NCBI RefSeq assembly: GCF_038002345.1 | Contig: NZ_JBBOCJ010000001.1 | Location: 2,728,001 to 2,792,000 of the forward strand | DNA: 64,000 nt | Direction of reading: 5' to 3' | Source: Paenibacillus sp. FSL M7-0420 | GTDB taxonomy: Bacteria; Bacillota; Bacilli; Paenibacillales; Paenibacillaceae | Shown: positions 54,850 through 63,160 of the stretch, in pieces | How positions within the stretch are numbered: the first letter of the stretch is position 1 | Layout of the letters: the number at the start of each line of letters is the position of its first letter | Position numbers and translations under genes: made by a program | The notes under the pieces: model-generated | What the model was told of the DNA's origin: nothing | The model's input: the letters and a program-made list of their open reading frames with translations, nothing else | The model's database searches: none

Positions 54850-55437
54850 ATGACACCGTTACTTTTACAGCATAGTTACAGTGTAGTGGCTGCGGCAAGT
54901 CCCTATCTGTTCTATTTCACTGTATACTCGTTTCTGGGGTGGGTCCTTGAAGGCAGCTATAACCTCTACAGCACGGGGACCTTTCGGAAAGAAGGCTTCC
55001 TCAAAGGGCCATTTAAGCCCATGTATGGCTTCGCCCCGCTGCTGCTGCTGGCGGCACATGAAATTAGGCTTCCCTTTCTGTTATTCCTGCTGCTTGCGCT
55101 GATTGTCCCTTCGGCGGTTGAGTTTGTCAGCGGCTGGCTGCTTAAGGGGATCTTTCGCAGACAATGGTGGGATTATTCAGGGATGCCATTTCAGCTGCAA
55201 GGGCATATCTGCTTGAAATTCTCGTTGTATTGGTGGGGACTGTCAGTGGCTTGCATCTTCGGCTTGCAACCGCTGGTACACTTCCTGTATTTGCATATGG
55301 AGCGGGTATGGATGCCTGTACTGCCCATCGCCCTGCTCGTATTCACGGTGGATCTGCTGTGGACCTTCCGCACCCGCCGCCGCGGGCTGCAACTGCTGGA
55401 TCATCTGTTGGAGCCACCAGAGCTTGGAGAAGGCTAA
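54850..55437 (+). CDS. Putative ABC-transporter type IV membrane protein (CmpB-like)
   Basis: About 195 residues with five or six helices. FTVYSFLGWVLEGSYNLYSTGTF, then GFLKGPFKPMYGFAPLLLL and SGWLLKGIFRRQWWDYSG are the recognisable core of the family named putative ABC-transporter type IV. Despite the name no ATPase has been tied to it, and its function is unknown. ATG 54850 is a better start than the TTG at 54823, because GGGGA lies about 9 nt upstream and the leader before it is not membrane-like. It ends before a strong hairpin at 55475. Confidence 0.78.
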   Translation: MTPLLLQHSYSVVAAASPYLFYFTVYSFLGWVLEGSYNLYSTGTFRKEGFLKGPFKPMYGFAPLLLLAAHEIRLPFLLFLLLALIVPSAVEFVSGWLLKGIFRRQWWDYSGMPFQLQGHICLKFSLYWWGLSVACIFGLQPLVHFLYLHMERVWMPVLPIALLVFTVDLLWTFRTRRRGLQLLDHLLEPPELGEG

Positions 55438-55474
55438 GGAATTAGTGACGAACGTGAATACAAAAAAACAAAAG

Positions 55475-55522
55475 AACCCAAAGATATCTCCGGCGTATGT
55501 CTGGAGGTATTTTTTGGGTTTC
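55475..55522 (+). terminator. Intrinsic terminator
   Basis: AACCCAAA...ATATCTCC and GGAGGTAT...TTTGGGTT form a long stem with one small internal loop; a T-rich tail follows. Confidence 0.75.
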
Positions 55523-55652
55523 CTTACTTTTTGTATCGTAACAGTTTTTAATCACTTGCATCACAATTGTGCGTCAGACAAGGAATATCATACAACCATG
55601 TCAAATATAGTGCTAACCCGGTTTATTCATAAACCGTAGTACGGGAGGGAAC

Positions 55653-56114
55653 ATGAACAACTTTTTCAGCAAATACAGCCGGTCTATTATAATTCTTGAA
55701 ACGCTACTTATTGCAGTACTATCGCTAATGCTGATAGGGGAATTCAACAAGCCTGTCCCTCTGGTCAGGGACCAGAGGGACTTGATTACGCATTTTGATC
55801 AGCTGGATTTGGACAGAATTACAGAAATGATACATAGATTTAATGAAGGCAAGGGAGATAACCTTACCATGCTTCAGTGGGGTGTTGACAGCGGGCCGTA
55901 TGTTCATGATTTCTACAACGATGGCAGGGTGCTGCACTGGACGGTGGACAACAGCCGGGACTGGGCAGGCGACGGCGGGAAGATTGAATATGTGTGCAGA
56001 GCGATAGGGCTCTCCGAGACTCAGGAGTTCTATAACGTAGAGCTGACGGATTGTGAGAATCAGCCGGATGATTTCGTGGTTCATCCGGTTTCTTTCCGCA
56101 AGGATGAACTGTAG
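55653..56114 (+). CDS. Membrane-anchored DUF4362-like protein
   Basis: A 153-residue protein. An N-terminal signal-anchor (IIILETLLIAVLSLMLIGEF, about residues 12-31) is followed by an extracytoplasmic domain of about 115 residues. Its pattern HFDQLDLDRITEMIHRFNEG, LTMLQWGVDSGPYVHDFYNDG, WTVDNSRDWAG and a closing ELTDC matches the DUF4362 domain common in small Bacillus lipoproteins. The cysteines in EYVCRAIG and LTDCEN could form a disulfide. Function unknown. GGGAGGGAAC precedes the ATG. Confidence 0.65.
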   Translation: MNNFFSKYSRSIIILETLLIAVLSLMLIGEFNKPVPLVRDQRDLITHFDQLDLDRITEMIHRFNEGKGDNLTMLQWGVDSGPYVHDFYNDGRVLHWTVDNSRDWAGDGGKIEYVCRAIGLSETQEFYNVELTDCENQPDDFVVHPVSFRKDEL

Positions 56115-56169
56115 GCTGGAATTATGAAGGATATAGGGATTAATTGAAATAAAGTCAGGAGGAAACTTC

Positions 56170-56646
56170 ATGCCAATGTCTGAGTATTACCGGGAGCTGC
56201 GCGGGAAGGCCGGCAACGGACTGTTAATGATGCCGTCTGTAGCGGCTGTAGTAAGGGATGAACAGGATCGGATTCTGCTGATCCGCAAAAAGGATGAGAC
56301 CTTATGGGGCCTGCCAGCCGGAGCGGTTGAACCTGGAGAGACCCCGTCCAGGGCGCTGCGGAGAGAGGTGTTCGAAGAGACCGGCTTAATGGTTACGCCT
56401 GAACAGATTATCGGCGTATTCGGCGGTGAGAAATTCAGATATGAATATAGCAATGGGGATCAGGTAGAGTACACGGTTATTGTATTTGAATGCGTCATTG
56501 TTAAAGGCCAGCTCAGAAGCCTGGACGGGGAAGCGGAAGAGCTGAGATTCTTCAAGGAAGATGAACTGCCCGGGCTAACGATGCCTTATCCCCCGAACCT
56601 GTTCGTGCGGGATACATCTGCGCCGCGGAAAATTGTATTTGATTGA
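56170..56646 (+). CDS. Nudix hydrolase
   Basis: A 158-residue enzyme. The Nudix box fits exactly: Gly51, five residues, Glu57, seven residues, Arg65-Glu66, then Glu69-Glu70 and Gly72 (REVFEETGL). It hydrolyses a nucleoside diphosphate linked to another group, with Mg2+ bound by the box glutamates. The specificity cannot be predicted; YjhB-like and MutT-like relatives are both possible. AGGAGGAAAC lies before the ATG. The next gene begins 17 nt after its stop and may be co-transcribed. Confidence 0.9.
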   Translation: MPMSEYYRELRGKAGNGLLMMPSVAAVVRDEQDRILLIRKKDETLWGLPAGAVEPGETPSRALRREVFEETGLMVTPEQIIGVFGGEKFRYEYSNGDQVEYTVIVFECVIVKGQLRSLDGEAEELRFFKEDELPGLTMPYPPNLFVRDTSAPRKIVFD

Positions 56647-56663
56647 TGAAGGAGTAGTTTCGA

Positions 56664-57053
56664 TTGCGGATTTTGAATTTACAATCCAGAATGATCTACT
56701 GCGGCGCAGTACTGCTAGCCGCCCTGCTGGGTCTTGGGACCAGGGCATACGGGAACTCGCTGCCGCACTTTGTCAGCGAACACTTTGGGGATGCGATCTG
56801 GGCAGGGATGATCTACCTTGCCTCCCGGGTGCTGCTGATCCGGCATCCGCTATGGATGTCGCTTGTCCTTAGCCTGTGCTTTAGCTTCGGAATTGAGTTC
56901 AGCCAGCTCTACCAGGCAGAGTGGATTCTGCATGTGCGTGCTACAACCCTTGGCAGCTTGATTCTCGGCCACAGCTTCCTGTGGATTGATCTGGTCCGGT
57001 ATACAGCCGGAATTCTGTTCTGCTGGACGGTGGACCAAATCTTACAAAATTGA
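56664..57053 (+). CDS. DUF2809 membrane protein
   Basis: A 129-residue protein with four hydrophobic helices. LGLGTRAYGNSLPHFVSEHFGDAIWAGMIY (cited in part) and FGIEFSQLYQAEWILHVRATTLGSLILG are the typical DUF2809 blocks. The conserved acidic and aromatic residues lie between helices. Function unknown. The start is TTG 56664, 9 nt after AAGGAG at 56649-56654. Confidence 0.8.
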   Translation: MRILNLQSRMIYCGAVLLAALLGLGTRAYGNSLPHFVSEHFGDAIWAGMIYLASRVLLIRHPLWMSLVLSLCFSFGIEFSQLYQAEWILHVRATTLGSLILGHSFLWIDLVRYTAGILFCWTVDQILQN

Positions 57054-57173
57054 TTCTGGATTATATAGGAAGAAGAATATACATTAAGTGAGGCGATCCG
57101 GTCTGTAATAATCTGGAACAAGAATACCGGTCATCTGCCGAATGCTGCCTGATTTGGAGATGAGTAACCGTAA

Positions 57174-57965
57174 ATGACGAACAGCTTATTAGTGGTATGC
57201 CTGTTGACTCTGATTATTCATACAGCGGAGACATTGTCGTATTCGGTGCGGTTTGCGGGAGTGAAGCTGAACAAGATCGCTATCGCCTTATCCCTGACCG
57301 GAATTATCGTGCTGGTCTCCAGAACCGCAAATATGGTACAAGGTCCCTTAACGGCGAAGTTCGTAGATTATGCCAAAGCTGACGACAGCTTCCCGCTGCT
57401 CAACTATCTGCGGATTATTATGCTGGCTTCTTCACTGGGGACATTGATCGCGATTGCGTTGTTTCCAACCTTCGTAGGACTGTTCGCAAGAGTGATCTCC
57501 AAGCTGGAGATCGAAGGATCTATCCCTAAGCTGCTGACGAGTGTAACGGTCAGCCAGCTCAAGAATACGCGCAAATATATCCGCAGACCGAAGGTCAGGC
57601 TGAGCAGCTTCCGTTATCTTGGAATTCCCAAACGCTTCATCGTGATGAATGTCTTCGTGACGGCCTTCTACACGGTAGGCGTGTTATCCTCGATGTATGC
57701 GGCCAAGCTGTTGCCGGCGTTCAGCACCACTGCTTCCCAGGCATCGGGCCTGATTAACGGGATAGCAACGATCCTGCTGACGGTGTTCATCGATCCGCAG
57801 CTGGGAATCATTACGCACAAGGCAACCGAGAATGCGGAATACCGTGACCAGCTCGGGAAGATCTATGTACTCCTGATGGGCTCGCGCTTCCTGGGATCAC
57901 TGCTGGGCCAAGCCCTGCTGGTACCGGGAGCCTTCATCATCACCTGGCTGGTGAAGCTGCTCTGA
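57174..57965 (+). CDS. amj: Lipid II flippase of the Amj family
   Basis: A 263-residue polytopic protein with about six helices. It begins MTNSLLVVCLLTLIIHTAET, carries LSYSVRFAGVKLNKIAIALSLT, and continues through VSRTANMVQGPLTAKFVDYA. This matches Amj (YdaH) of Bacillus subtilis, the alternate lipid II flippase that replaces MurJ and is induced by envelope stress through SigM. Sequence agreement appears to run over the full length. The ribosome site is weak (GGAGATGAG). It converges on the coiled-coil secreted protein gene with 23 nt between. Confidence 0.85.
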   Translation: MTNSLLVVCLLTLIIHTAETLSYSVRFAGVKLNKIAIALSLTGIIVLVSRTANMVQGPLTAKFVDYAKADDSFPLLNYLRIIMLASSLGTLIAIALFPTFVGLFARVISKLEIEGSIPKLLTSVTVSQLKNTRKYIRRPKVRLSSFRYLGIPKRFIVMNVFVTAFYTVGVLSSMYAAKLLPAFSTTASQASGLINGIATILLTVFIDPQLGIITHKATENAEYRDQLGKIYVLLMGSRFLGSLLGQALLVPGAFIITWLVKLL

Positions 57966-57988
57966 CCCTCATGACTATGCTGCTTCGG

Positions 57989-58813
57989 CTACTTCGGCAG
58001 CTTCAGCTCTGCGGCACGGAGCGCCGTGCTGATCTGTTGCTCCCAGTTGTACAATTGTCCCGCCATAGTACGGATCTCCTTCATCCGGTTATAAGACAGC
58101 TTCATTGCAGCCGCAGCCTGGGGAGCGTCCCCCGCCTGGACCGCAGCTTTGTAGCGCTTGTCGGCCTCGGTTCTCTCTGATTGTGCGGCTGAGAATAGCT
58201 TGTTCTGGGCGGCAATCTGCTTCTTGAGCAGGGTGACGGGGGCAAGGGCATCCTTAGCCGGCTTGTTCTTCGCGGCAGTTAACGCTTTGGCTTCTGCCAA
58301 GGCTGAGGCGGCCTTCTTCACTTCAGCCCGTGCTGCGGCAGCGGCAGCCTTAAGCTTATTGCGCTTCAGCTCAAGCACAGTGGCACTCTTCAGATTGCTT
58401 GCCTTGCGGGCAGCGGTGATCTGTTTGCTGAGAGCAGTATACTGGTCCAGGAGCGGAGCATGCTTCTTCTGCACCGCCTCCGAGGCAGCCTTAAGCTTGG
58501 CGAGCTGGGCAGCATTAGTGGCTTGAAGCTGCTTGTTCACTGCGGCAAGTGCAGCGTTATTCTGCTTGCGCAATTCCTGATTCCGCTGGAGGTCAGACTT
58601 CAGCGATGCCTGAAGACCCGTATAGTCTGTATACAGATTATGAATCTCGTCCAGCGCAGCATCCCACCCGGAATCGGCAGAGACACCGGACAAGGGATAT
58701 GTACAAAGTGACAGCAGTATCACCAGCACAAACAGCCTTCTTACAGCTCTTCCCGAGAAAGGTGTAACAACTCCCATACCTCTCCAATTCGTCAAGTCCA
58801 TGAATTTAAACAT
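57989..58813 (-). CDS. Secreted alanine/lysine-rich coiled-coil protein
   Basis: About 274 residues. A signal peptide (VRRLFVLVILLSLCTYPLSG, cleaved near residue 47 after VSA) precedes a nearly continuous helical region of Ala, Lys, Gln and Leu with heptad spacing. Examples are NAALAAVNKQLQATNAAQLA and RKASNLKSATVLELKRNKLK. No enzymatic motif is visible. It may be a wall-associated spacer or an extracellular matrix component. ATG 58813 lies about 10 nt after GAGGAG; the open frame back to 58963 crosses the structured leader at 58856-58905 and is probably not translated. Confidence 0.7.
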   Translation of the reverse strand: MFKFMDLTNWRGMGVVTPFSGRAVRRLFVLVILLSLCTYPLSGVSADSGWDAALDEIHNLYTDYTGLQASLKSDLQRNQELRKQNNAALAAVNKQLQATNAAQLAKLKAASEAVQKKHAPLLDQYTALSKQITAARKASNLKSATVLELKRNKLKAAAAAARAEVKKAASALAEAKALTAAKNKPAKDALAPVTLLKKQIAAQNKLFSAAQSERTEADKRYKAAVQAGDAPQAAAAMKLSYNRMKEIRTMAGQLYNWEQQISTALRAAELKLPK

Positions 58814-58855
58814 TGCGTTCAGCTCCTCTGATTGTTCATTTGGCAATAGACACAA

Positions 58856-58905
58856 AGAAGCACCTCCAAGAAAGGCATGAACTGCCTGTCCTGCGAGGTG
58901 CTTCT
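58856..58905 (-). promoter_or_regulatory. Structured leader upstream of the coiled-coil gene
   Basis: AGAAGCACCTC (58856-58866) and GAGGTGCTTCT (58895-58905) form a perfect 11-bp outer stem. AGGCA-TGAAC-TGCCT makes an inner hairpin. On the minus strand the structure ends 42 nt before the start codon, with only TTTG after it, so it may be an attenuator or a binding site in the mRNA rather than a simple terminator. It does not match a riboswitch I can name. Confidence 0.5.
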
Positions 58906-59111
58906 CCCGCTTAACGTGTGCTATTGTGCATCTACTATAACCCTGTGAACCTGCGGCAGTCAAGCATTTTTAAGAACGCCAGTTCGTGAAATGGGATATT
59001 TATCTTCTTTTTGTATATGACTCTGCCGGAAAATCTAGTAGAATATATCTGTAGTTTACAATAATATATAAAGTTCGACATCTTGGTACTCACAGGAATG
59101 GGAGATGCATT

Positions 59112-60113
59112 ATGCAGCTTAGACATGTGAAAATAAAAGGAACAGGCAAATATTTGCCGGAGCGTGTAGTCAGTGATGCAGAGCTTGATCAGATCCTTGG
59201 CACAACACCGGGCTGGGTGAACAAAATCACCGGCGTCGGCACCCGCCATTATGCCAATACAGATGAAACCGCCTCCTTCATGGGCGCAAGAGCTGCTGAA
59301 GCGGCCCTCGCCGATGCAGGCCTCAGCTTCAGTGAGGTCGATTGTCTGGTGTGTACGAGCGGAACCAAGGAGCAGCCGCTGCCGAGTACCGCCGTGTTCA
59401 TTCAGCAGGCCATGGGGCAGGCGGATTCCGGTGTGCCGGCTTTTGATATCGATGCGACTTGTCTCAGCTTTCTGGTGGGGCTTGATGTAATGTCCTACAT
59501 GGTGGAGGCGGGCAGATATAAGAATGTGCTGCTGGTGGCCACTGAGATTGCATCTGTGGGGCTGAACTGGCAGGATAAGGAGAGCTCGGCCTTGTTCGGT
59601 GACGGAGCGGCAGCGGTGGTGATCGGACCTGCGGAGACCGGTGATTCCTCGCGGATACTCCACGCTTCGCTCAAAACCTACAGCAGCGGTGCGCGTTATT
59701 CGGAGATTGCCGGGGGCGGGACCAGACTGCATCCCCAGAATTATACAGCTGAGGATGCGCTGCCTTATCTGTTCCATATGGATGGCCAGGCTATATTCCG
59801 CAAAGCGTCCAAGCTGCTTCCGGATTTCATTGCAGACATGCTGAGCGCCACAGGCAATAAGATGGACGACTTCTCGCTGGTTATTCCCCATCAGGGAAGT
59901 GCAATGGCGATGCGTCTCCTGCGTAAAAAGCTCGGTATTGCCGAGGACCGCTTCCTCGACAACACCGCTGGCCATGGTAATACGATTGCAGCGTCTATCC
60001 CGATGGGGCTGCATGAAGCGATCCGTCAAGGCCGGATATCGCGCGGAGAGCGGATCATGCTGATCGGCACAGCTGCAGGGCTGTCTCTGGGAGGCATGAT
60101 TATTGAGTACTGA
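59112..60113 (+). CDS. KAS III/OleA-like condensing enzyme
   Basis: A 333-residue thiolase-fold enzyme. The catalytic triad of the FabH group is intact: Cys117 in DIDATCLSF, His260 in VIPHQGS and Asn290 in GHGNTIAAS. The N-terminus KIKGTGKYLPERVVSDAEL and the GDGAAAVVIG motif fit a KAS III-type enzyme outside the core FabH group. By family it would join an acyl thioester to malonyl-ACP, to a second acyl group, or transfer an acyl chain. First gene of a five-gene operon whose members overlap, so its product is probably used by the ligase, reductase and hydrolase that follow. The ribosome site is modest (GGGAGATGC). Confidence 0.88.
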   Translation: MQLRHVKIKGTGKYLPERVVSDAELDQILGTTPGWVNKITGVGTRHYANTDETASFMGARAAEAALADAGLSFSEVDCLVCTSGTKEQPLPSTAVFIQQAMGQADSGVPAFDIDATCLSFLVGLDVMSYMVEAGRYKNVLLVATEIASVGLNWQDKESSALFGDGAAAVVIGPAETGDSSRILHASLKTYSSGARYSEIAGGGTRLHPQNYTAEDALPYLFHMDGQAIFRKASKLLPDFIADMLSATGNKMDDFSLVIPHQGSAMAMRLLRKKLGIAEDRFLDNTAGHGNTIAASIPMGLHEAIRQGRISRGERIMLIGTAAGLSLGGMIIEY

Positions 60114-61320
60114 GGCCCGGCGTATTCTGATTACCGGCGGACGCGCCCCGGTAGCCCTGGAGCTGGCAAGGCTGTTCAAGGCTGCGGGCCACCGGGTATA
60201 CGTGGCGGAAAGTGCTGAGTATCATCTGTGCCGGGTATCCTCTGCCGTTGAGGCCAGCTTCCGGGTGCCTGCCCCAAGGCATCACCCGCAGGCATATGTC
60301 CAGCGGCTGGCTGCGTTAACGGAAGAACTGGGCATTCACTGCCTGATTCCCACCTGCGAGGAGATCTTCTATGTCTCTGCCGGTCTTGAGCATCTGACGG
60401 GGTGCCGCGTACTTACGTCAGAACGAAGTATTCTGGCCGGGCTGCACCATAAAGGGGAGTTCATGGTCCTGCTCCGTTCGCTCGGCTTCAAGGTCCCGGA
60501 CACGGTGCTGATCAGCAGTGCAGAAGAATGGCGGAGAGCCGTGAAGCAGGCAGCGGAGAGGGGGGAGCAGCGGGTCTATAAGCCTGCGTACTCCCGCTTT
60601 GCCTCTAAAGTCATTCTTCCGGGTAAAAGATCCGCTTCAACTAATCCGCATAGTCTTGCTCTAGGGGAAGCAGAGCCTCCAGCCGGACTATCGGCCGGGG
60701 CTCCCTGGGTGTCCCAGGAGTACATTCAAGGCAGAGCTGTTTGTACGTACAGCATTGTTCATGACGGCACAGTTGTGGCGCATGCAGCGTACGACAGCAG
60801 GTACAGGACGGGGCGCAGCGGGGCAAGTGTGTATTTTGAACCGCTGGAGCATCCTGCGGCTCTGGAATGGGTACAGCGGTTCGCCGCAGCAACCGGCTTC
60901 AGCGGCCAGATCGGATTCGATTTCATCGAACCGGAGAACGGGATGCTGTATCCGATTGAATGCAATCCGCGCGCTACAAGCGGTATTCATCTGTTCACGC
61001 CGGAGGAAGGGCTGACGGAGGCGCTGCTCAATCCCGGACCGCTCATGCAGAGCGGAACAGTCATTGTCCCGCGTTCAGCCCGCACAGCCATGCTGACGCT
61101 GCCCATGCTGGGCTGCGGACTGAAGCCGGGACCCGGGGGCTTCCGCAGCTGGCGGCAAGCGTTGCTTGGAGCAGCGGATGTGGTCTACCGCAAGGATGAC
61201 CGCCGCCCTGCGCGCGAGCAGTTCCGCATAGTATACGCCGCCTGGAAGACAGCCCGGCGGCATCACATCTCGATTACAGAGGCGTTAACTGAAGATATAG
61301 AATGGAATGGTGAAGCATGA
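60103..61320 (+). CDS. ATP-grasp family ligase
   Basis: A 405-residue protein. The N-terminal Rossmann-like pre-ATP-grasp domain starts ILITGGRAPVALELARLF. The ATP-grasp core has VYKPAYSRFASKV (the ATP-binding lysine), QEYIQGRAVCTYSI and, at the Mg2+ site, GFDFIEPENGMLYPIECNPRATSG (cited in part). It should join a carboxylate to an amine or thiol nucleophile through an acyl phosphate. The TTG start at 60103 is 8 nt after GGGAGG and lies inside the KAS gene (11-nt overlap). The acceptor is unknown. An insertion near residues 185-205 is rich in Pro/Ala. Confidence 0.85.
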   Translation: MSTEARRILITGGRAPVALELARLFKAAGHRVYVAESAEYHLCRVSSAVEASFRVPAPRHHPQAYVQRLAALTEELGIHCLIPTCEEIFYVSAGLEHLTGCRVLTSERSILAGLHHKGEFMVLLRSLGFKVPDTVLISSAEEWRRAVKQAAERGEQRVYKPAYSRFASKVILPGKRSASTNPHSLALGEAEPPAGLSAGAPWVSQEYIQGRAVCTYSIVHDGTVVAHAAYDSRYRTGRSGASVYFEPLEHPAALEWVQRFAAATGFSGQIGFDFIEPENGMLYPIECNPRATSGIHLFTPEEGLTEALLNPGPLMQSGTVIVPRSARTAMLTLPMLGCGLKPGPGGFRSWRQALLGAADVVYRKDDRRPAREQFRIVYAAWKTARRHHISITEALTEDIEWNGEA

Positions 61321-62309
61321 CCAAAGCGCTGGTAACAGGTGCAACCGGATTTCTTGGACGGCATACCGCCCTGAGGCTGGCCCGGATGGGCTGGGAGGTT
61401 TACGCGCAGGGACGCAACCCGGAGCTGGGGAAGCAGCTGGAGCAGGAAGGTGCAGTGTTCCTGGCCGGGGATCTGCGTGACCCGGAGACTGCCTATAGCT
61501 TTTGCCGGGGAATGGATGTGGTGTTCCATTGTGCAGCATTGTCGTCACCCTGGGGGAAGTACAAGGAGTTCTATACTTGCAATGTGGAGGCTACAAGCCA
61601 TATCGTAGAAGGGTGCAAACGTCATGGCGCAGGAAGGCTGGTTCATATCTCCACGCCCAGTGTGTATTCCAGCCAGCGGCCCCGCTTCGGCATCCGGGAG
61701 AGTGATCCGCTTCCCGGGCGGCCGGCCAATGCCTATGCCGCAACGAAGCTGATTGCCGAGCAGATCGTCCGGCAGGCTTCAAGCGCTGGCCTTACCGCCT
61801 TCATGCTCCGGCCCAGAGCCATATTCGGCCCGATGGACAATGCCTTGTTCCCCCGGCTGCTGGCAGCGAATGAGAGCAAGGGGGTGCCGCTGATGAATGG
61901 CGGACAGGCCAAGCTTGATCTCACCTGCGTAGAGAATGTAGTCGATGCCATGCTGCTCTGCTGTGAAGCCCCGCTCTCTGCTTCCGGCAGCGTCTACAAT
62001 ATTACCAATGGTGAGCCGTTAAGGTTCGAAGAGCTGGTCACCCGGCTATTCTCACTGCTCGGGCTGCCGCTGCACACCCGGCGATTGTCCTACCCGGTAG
62101 CTTATACCGCAGCGGCCCTAATGGAGGGGATCTACAAGGTGCTGCCTATTCCGGGTGAGCCGCTGCTGACCCGTTATTCTGCAGCCGCACTCGGCATCTC
62201 CCAGACACTGGATATTACACTGGCCCGCGAGCAGCTGGGTTATCAACCGCGTATAACAACAGACGAGGGACTTTGTGCCTTCGCAGAGTGGTGGAGGGAA
62301 CAGCAATGA
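61317..62309 (+). CDS. Extended SDR, 3-beta-HSD/OleD-like reductase
   Basis: A 330-residue NAD(P)-dependent enzyme. The cofactor loop GATGFLGR spans residues 8-15 and the catalytic pair is Tyr140 and Lys144 in NAYAATK, with Ser/Thr at 112-113. The C-terminal half has the RPRAIFGPMDN substrate-side motif of the 3-beta-HSD/NSDHL/OleD group, which reduces beta-keto acids or steroids. In the Ole pathway OleD reduces the beta-keto product of OleA, so the neighbour KAS-type enzyme is a logical supplier. It overlaps both neighbours by 4 nt. Confidence 0.87.
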   Translation: MTKALVTGATGFLGRHTALRLARMGWEVYAQGRNPELGKQLEQEGAVFLAGDLRDPETAYSFCRGMDVVFHCAALSSPWGKYKEFYTCNVEATSHIVEGCKRHGAGRLVHISTPSVYSSQRPRFGIRESDPLPGRPANAYAATKLIAEQIVRQASSAGLTAFMLRPRAIFGPMDNALFPRLLAANESKGVPLMNGGQAKLDLTCVENVVDAMLLCCEAPLSASGSVYNITNGEPLRFEELVTRLFSLLGLPLHTRRLSYPVAYTAAALMEGIYKVLPIPGEPLLTRYSAAALGISQTLDITLAREQLGYQPRITTDEGLCAFAEWWREQQ

Positions 62310-63160
62310 TTACAGAAATTCCAGTTGGATTATCTATACTGTCTGCGGGCTATTGCCTGCATCCCGAGCGTCTGACGCTGCGTGGAGGCACACTGAAGCC
62401 GGTTGCCTTCCCGGCGGGCTATGCCCTGATCCGGCATCCGCAATACGGACCCATCCTGTTCGATACGGGCTACAGTGCGCGTTTCTTCGAGGAGACAGCA
62501 AGTCTGCCAGCCTCTCTATACCGCAAGATCACTCCGGTTGTCTATAGGGAGGAAGAGAGTGCTGCGCGGCGGCTGCAGGCAGGCGGGATATCGCCGGAGG
62601 AGGTGCGGTATGTGGTACTGTCGCATTTTCATGCCGACCATATCGGCGGGGTACGGGATTTCCCGCAGGCGCAGTATATTTATCTGCAGAAATCTTACGA
62701 TGCCGTAAGCGGGCTGGGTCCGGTGCGGGCGACGAAGGCGGGATTTCTGCCCGGGCTGCTGCCGGAGGATTTCAAGCTCCGCTCCATCCCTGTGGATGAA
62801 GCCACGGCGAAGCGTGCGCTGCCGCCAGGCTTCCCGTTCACAGAAGCCTATGATCTGCTTGGAGACGGCAGCCTGCTGGCGGTTGAGCTGTCAGGCCATG
62901 CCGCCGGGATGATCGGCGTATTCGTCTCCACCGGCGAGCATGATTATCTGCTCTGCGCAGATACAGTCTGGTCGAGCCGGGCGTTCCGGGAGAACCGCAA
63001 GCCGCACCCGGCAGCAGGCTTGATCATGTCCAGCCGCACAGAATACCACCGCAATTTCGAGCGGCTGCGCCAGCTGCATGAACAATTTCCTAAGCTTCGG
63101 ATTGTGCCCAGCCATTGCCGCGAGGCGCTTGCGCACTGGGGAACGGGAAGTGTGACATGA
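62306..63160 (+). CDS. MBL-fold metallo-hydrolase
   Basis: A 284-residue metallo-beta-lactamase-fold enzyme. The metal motif LSHFHADHIGG gives His107, His109, Asp111 and His112; further ligands are His in ELSGHAAG (about residue 202), Asp in LLCADTVW and His in VPSHCRE. It resembles the N-acyl-homoserine lactonase/AttM-like group more than true beta-lactamases, so an ester, lactone or thioester substrate is likely. ATG 62306 makes the ATGA overlap with the reductase; the frame is open back to 62273 but inside that gene. Confidence 0.87.
   Translation: MITEIPVGLSILSAGYCLHPERLTLRGGTLKPVAFPAGYALIRHPQYGPILFDTGYSARFFEETASLPASLYRKITPVVYREEESAARRLQAGGISPEEVRYVVLSHFHADHIGGVRDFPQAQYIYLQKSYDAVSGLGPVRATKAGFLPGLLPEDFKLRSIPVDEATAKRALPPGFPFTEAYDLLGDGSLLAVELSGHAAGMIGVFVSTGEHDYLLCADTVWSSRAFRENRKPHPAAGLIMSSRTEYHRNFERLRQLHEQFPKLRIVPSHCREALAHWGTGSVT

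Noticed and set aside
55424..55639. 71-codon frame after the CmpB-like gene
   Set aside because: It begins inside the previous gene and runs through a strong terminator hairpin, so it is not expected to be translated.
58935..60179. 414-codon open frame on the minus strand opposite the KAS III-like gene
   Set aside because: The plus-strand frame has an intact catalytic triad. The minus frame spans the promoter gap and shows no domain.
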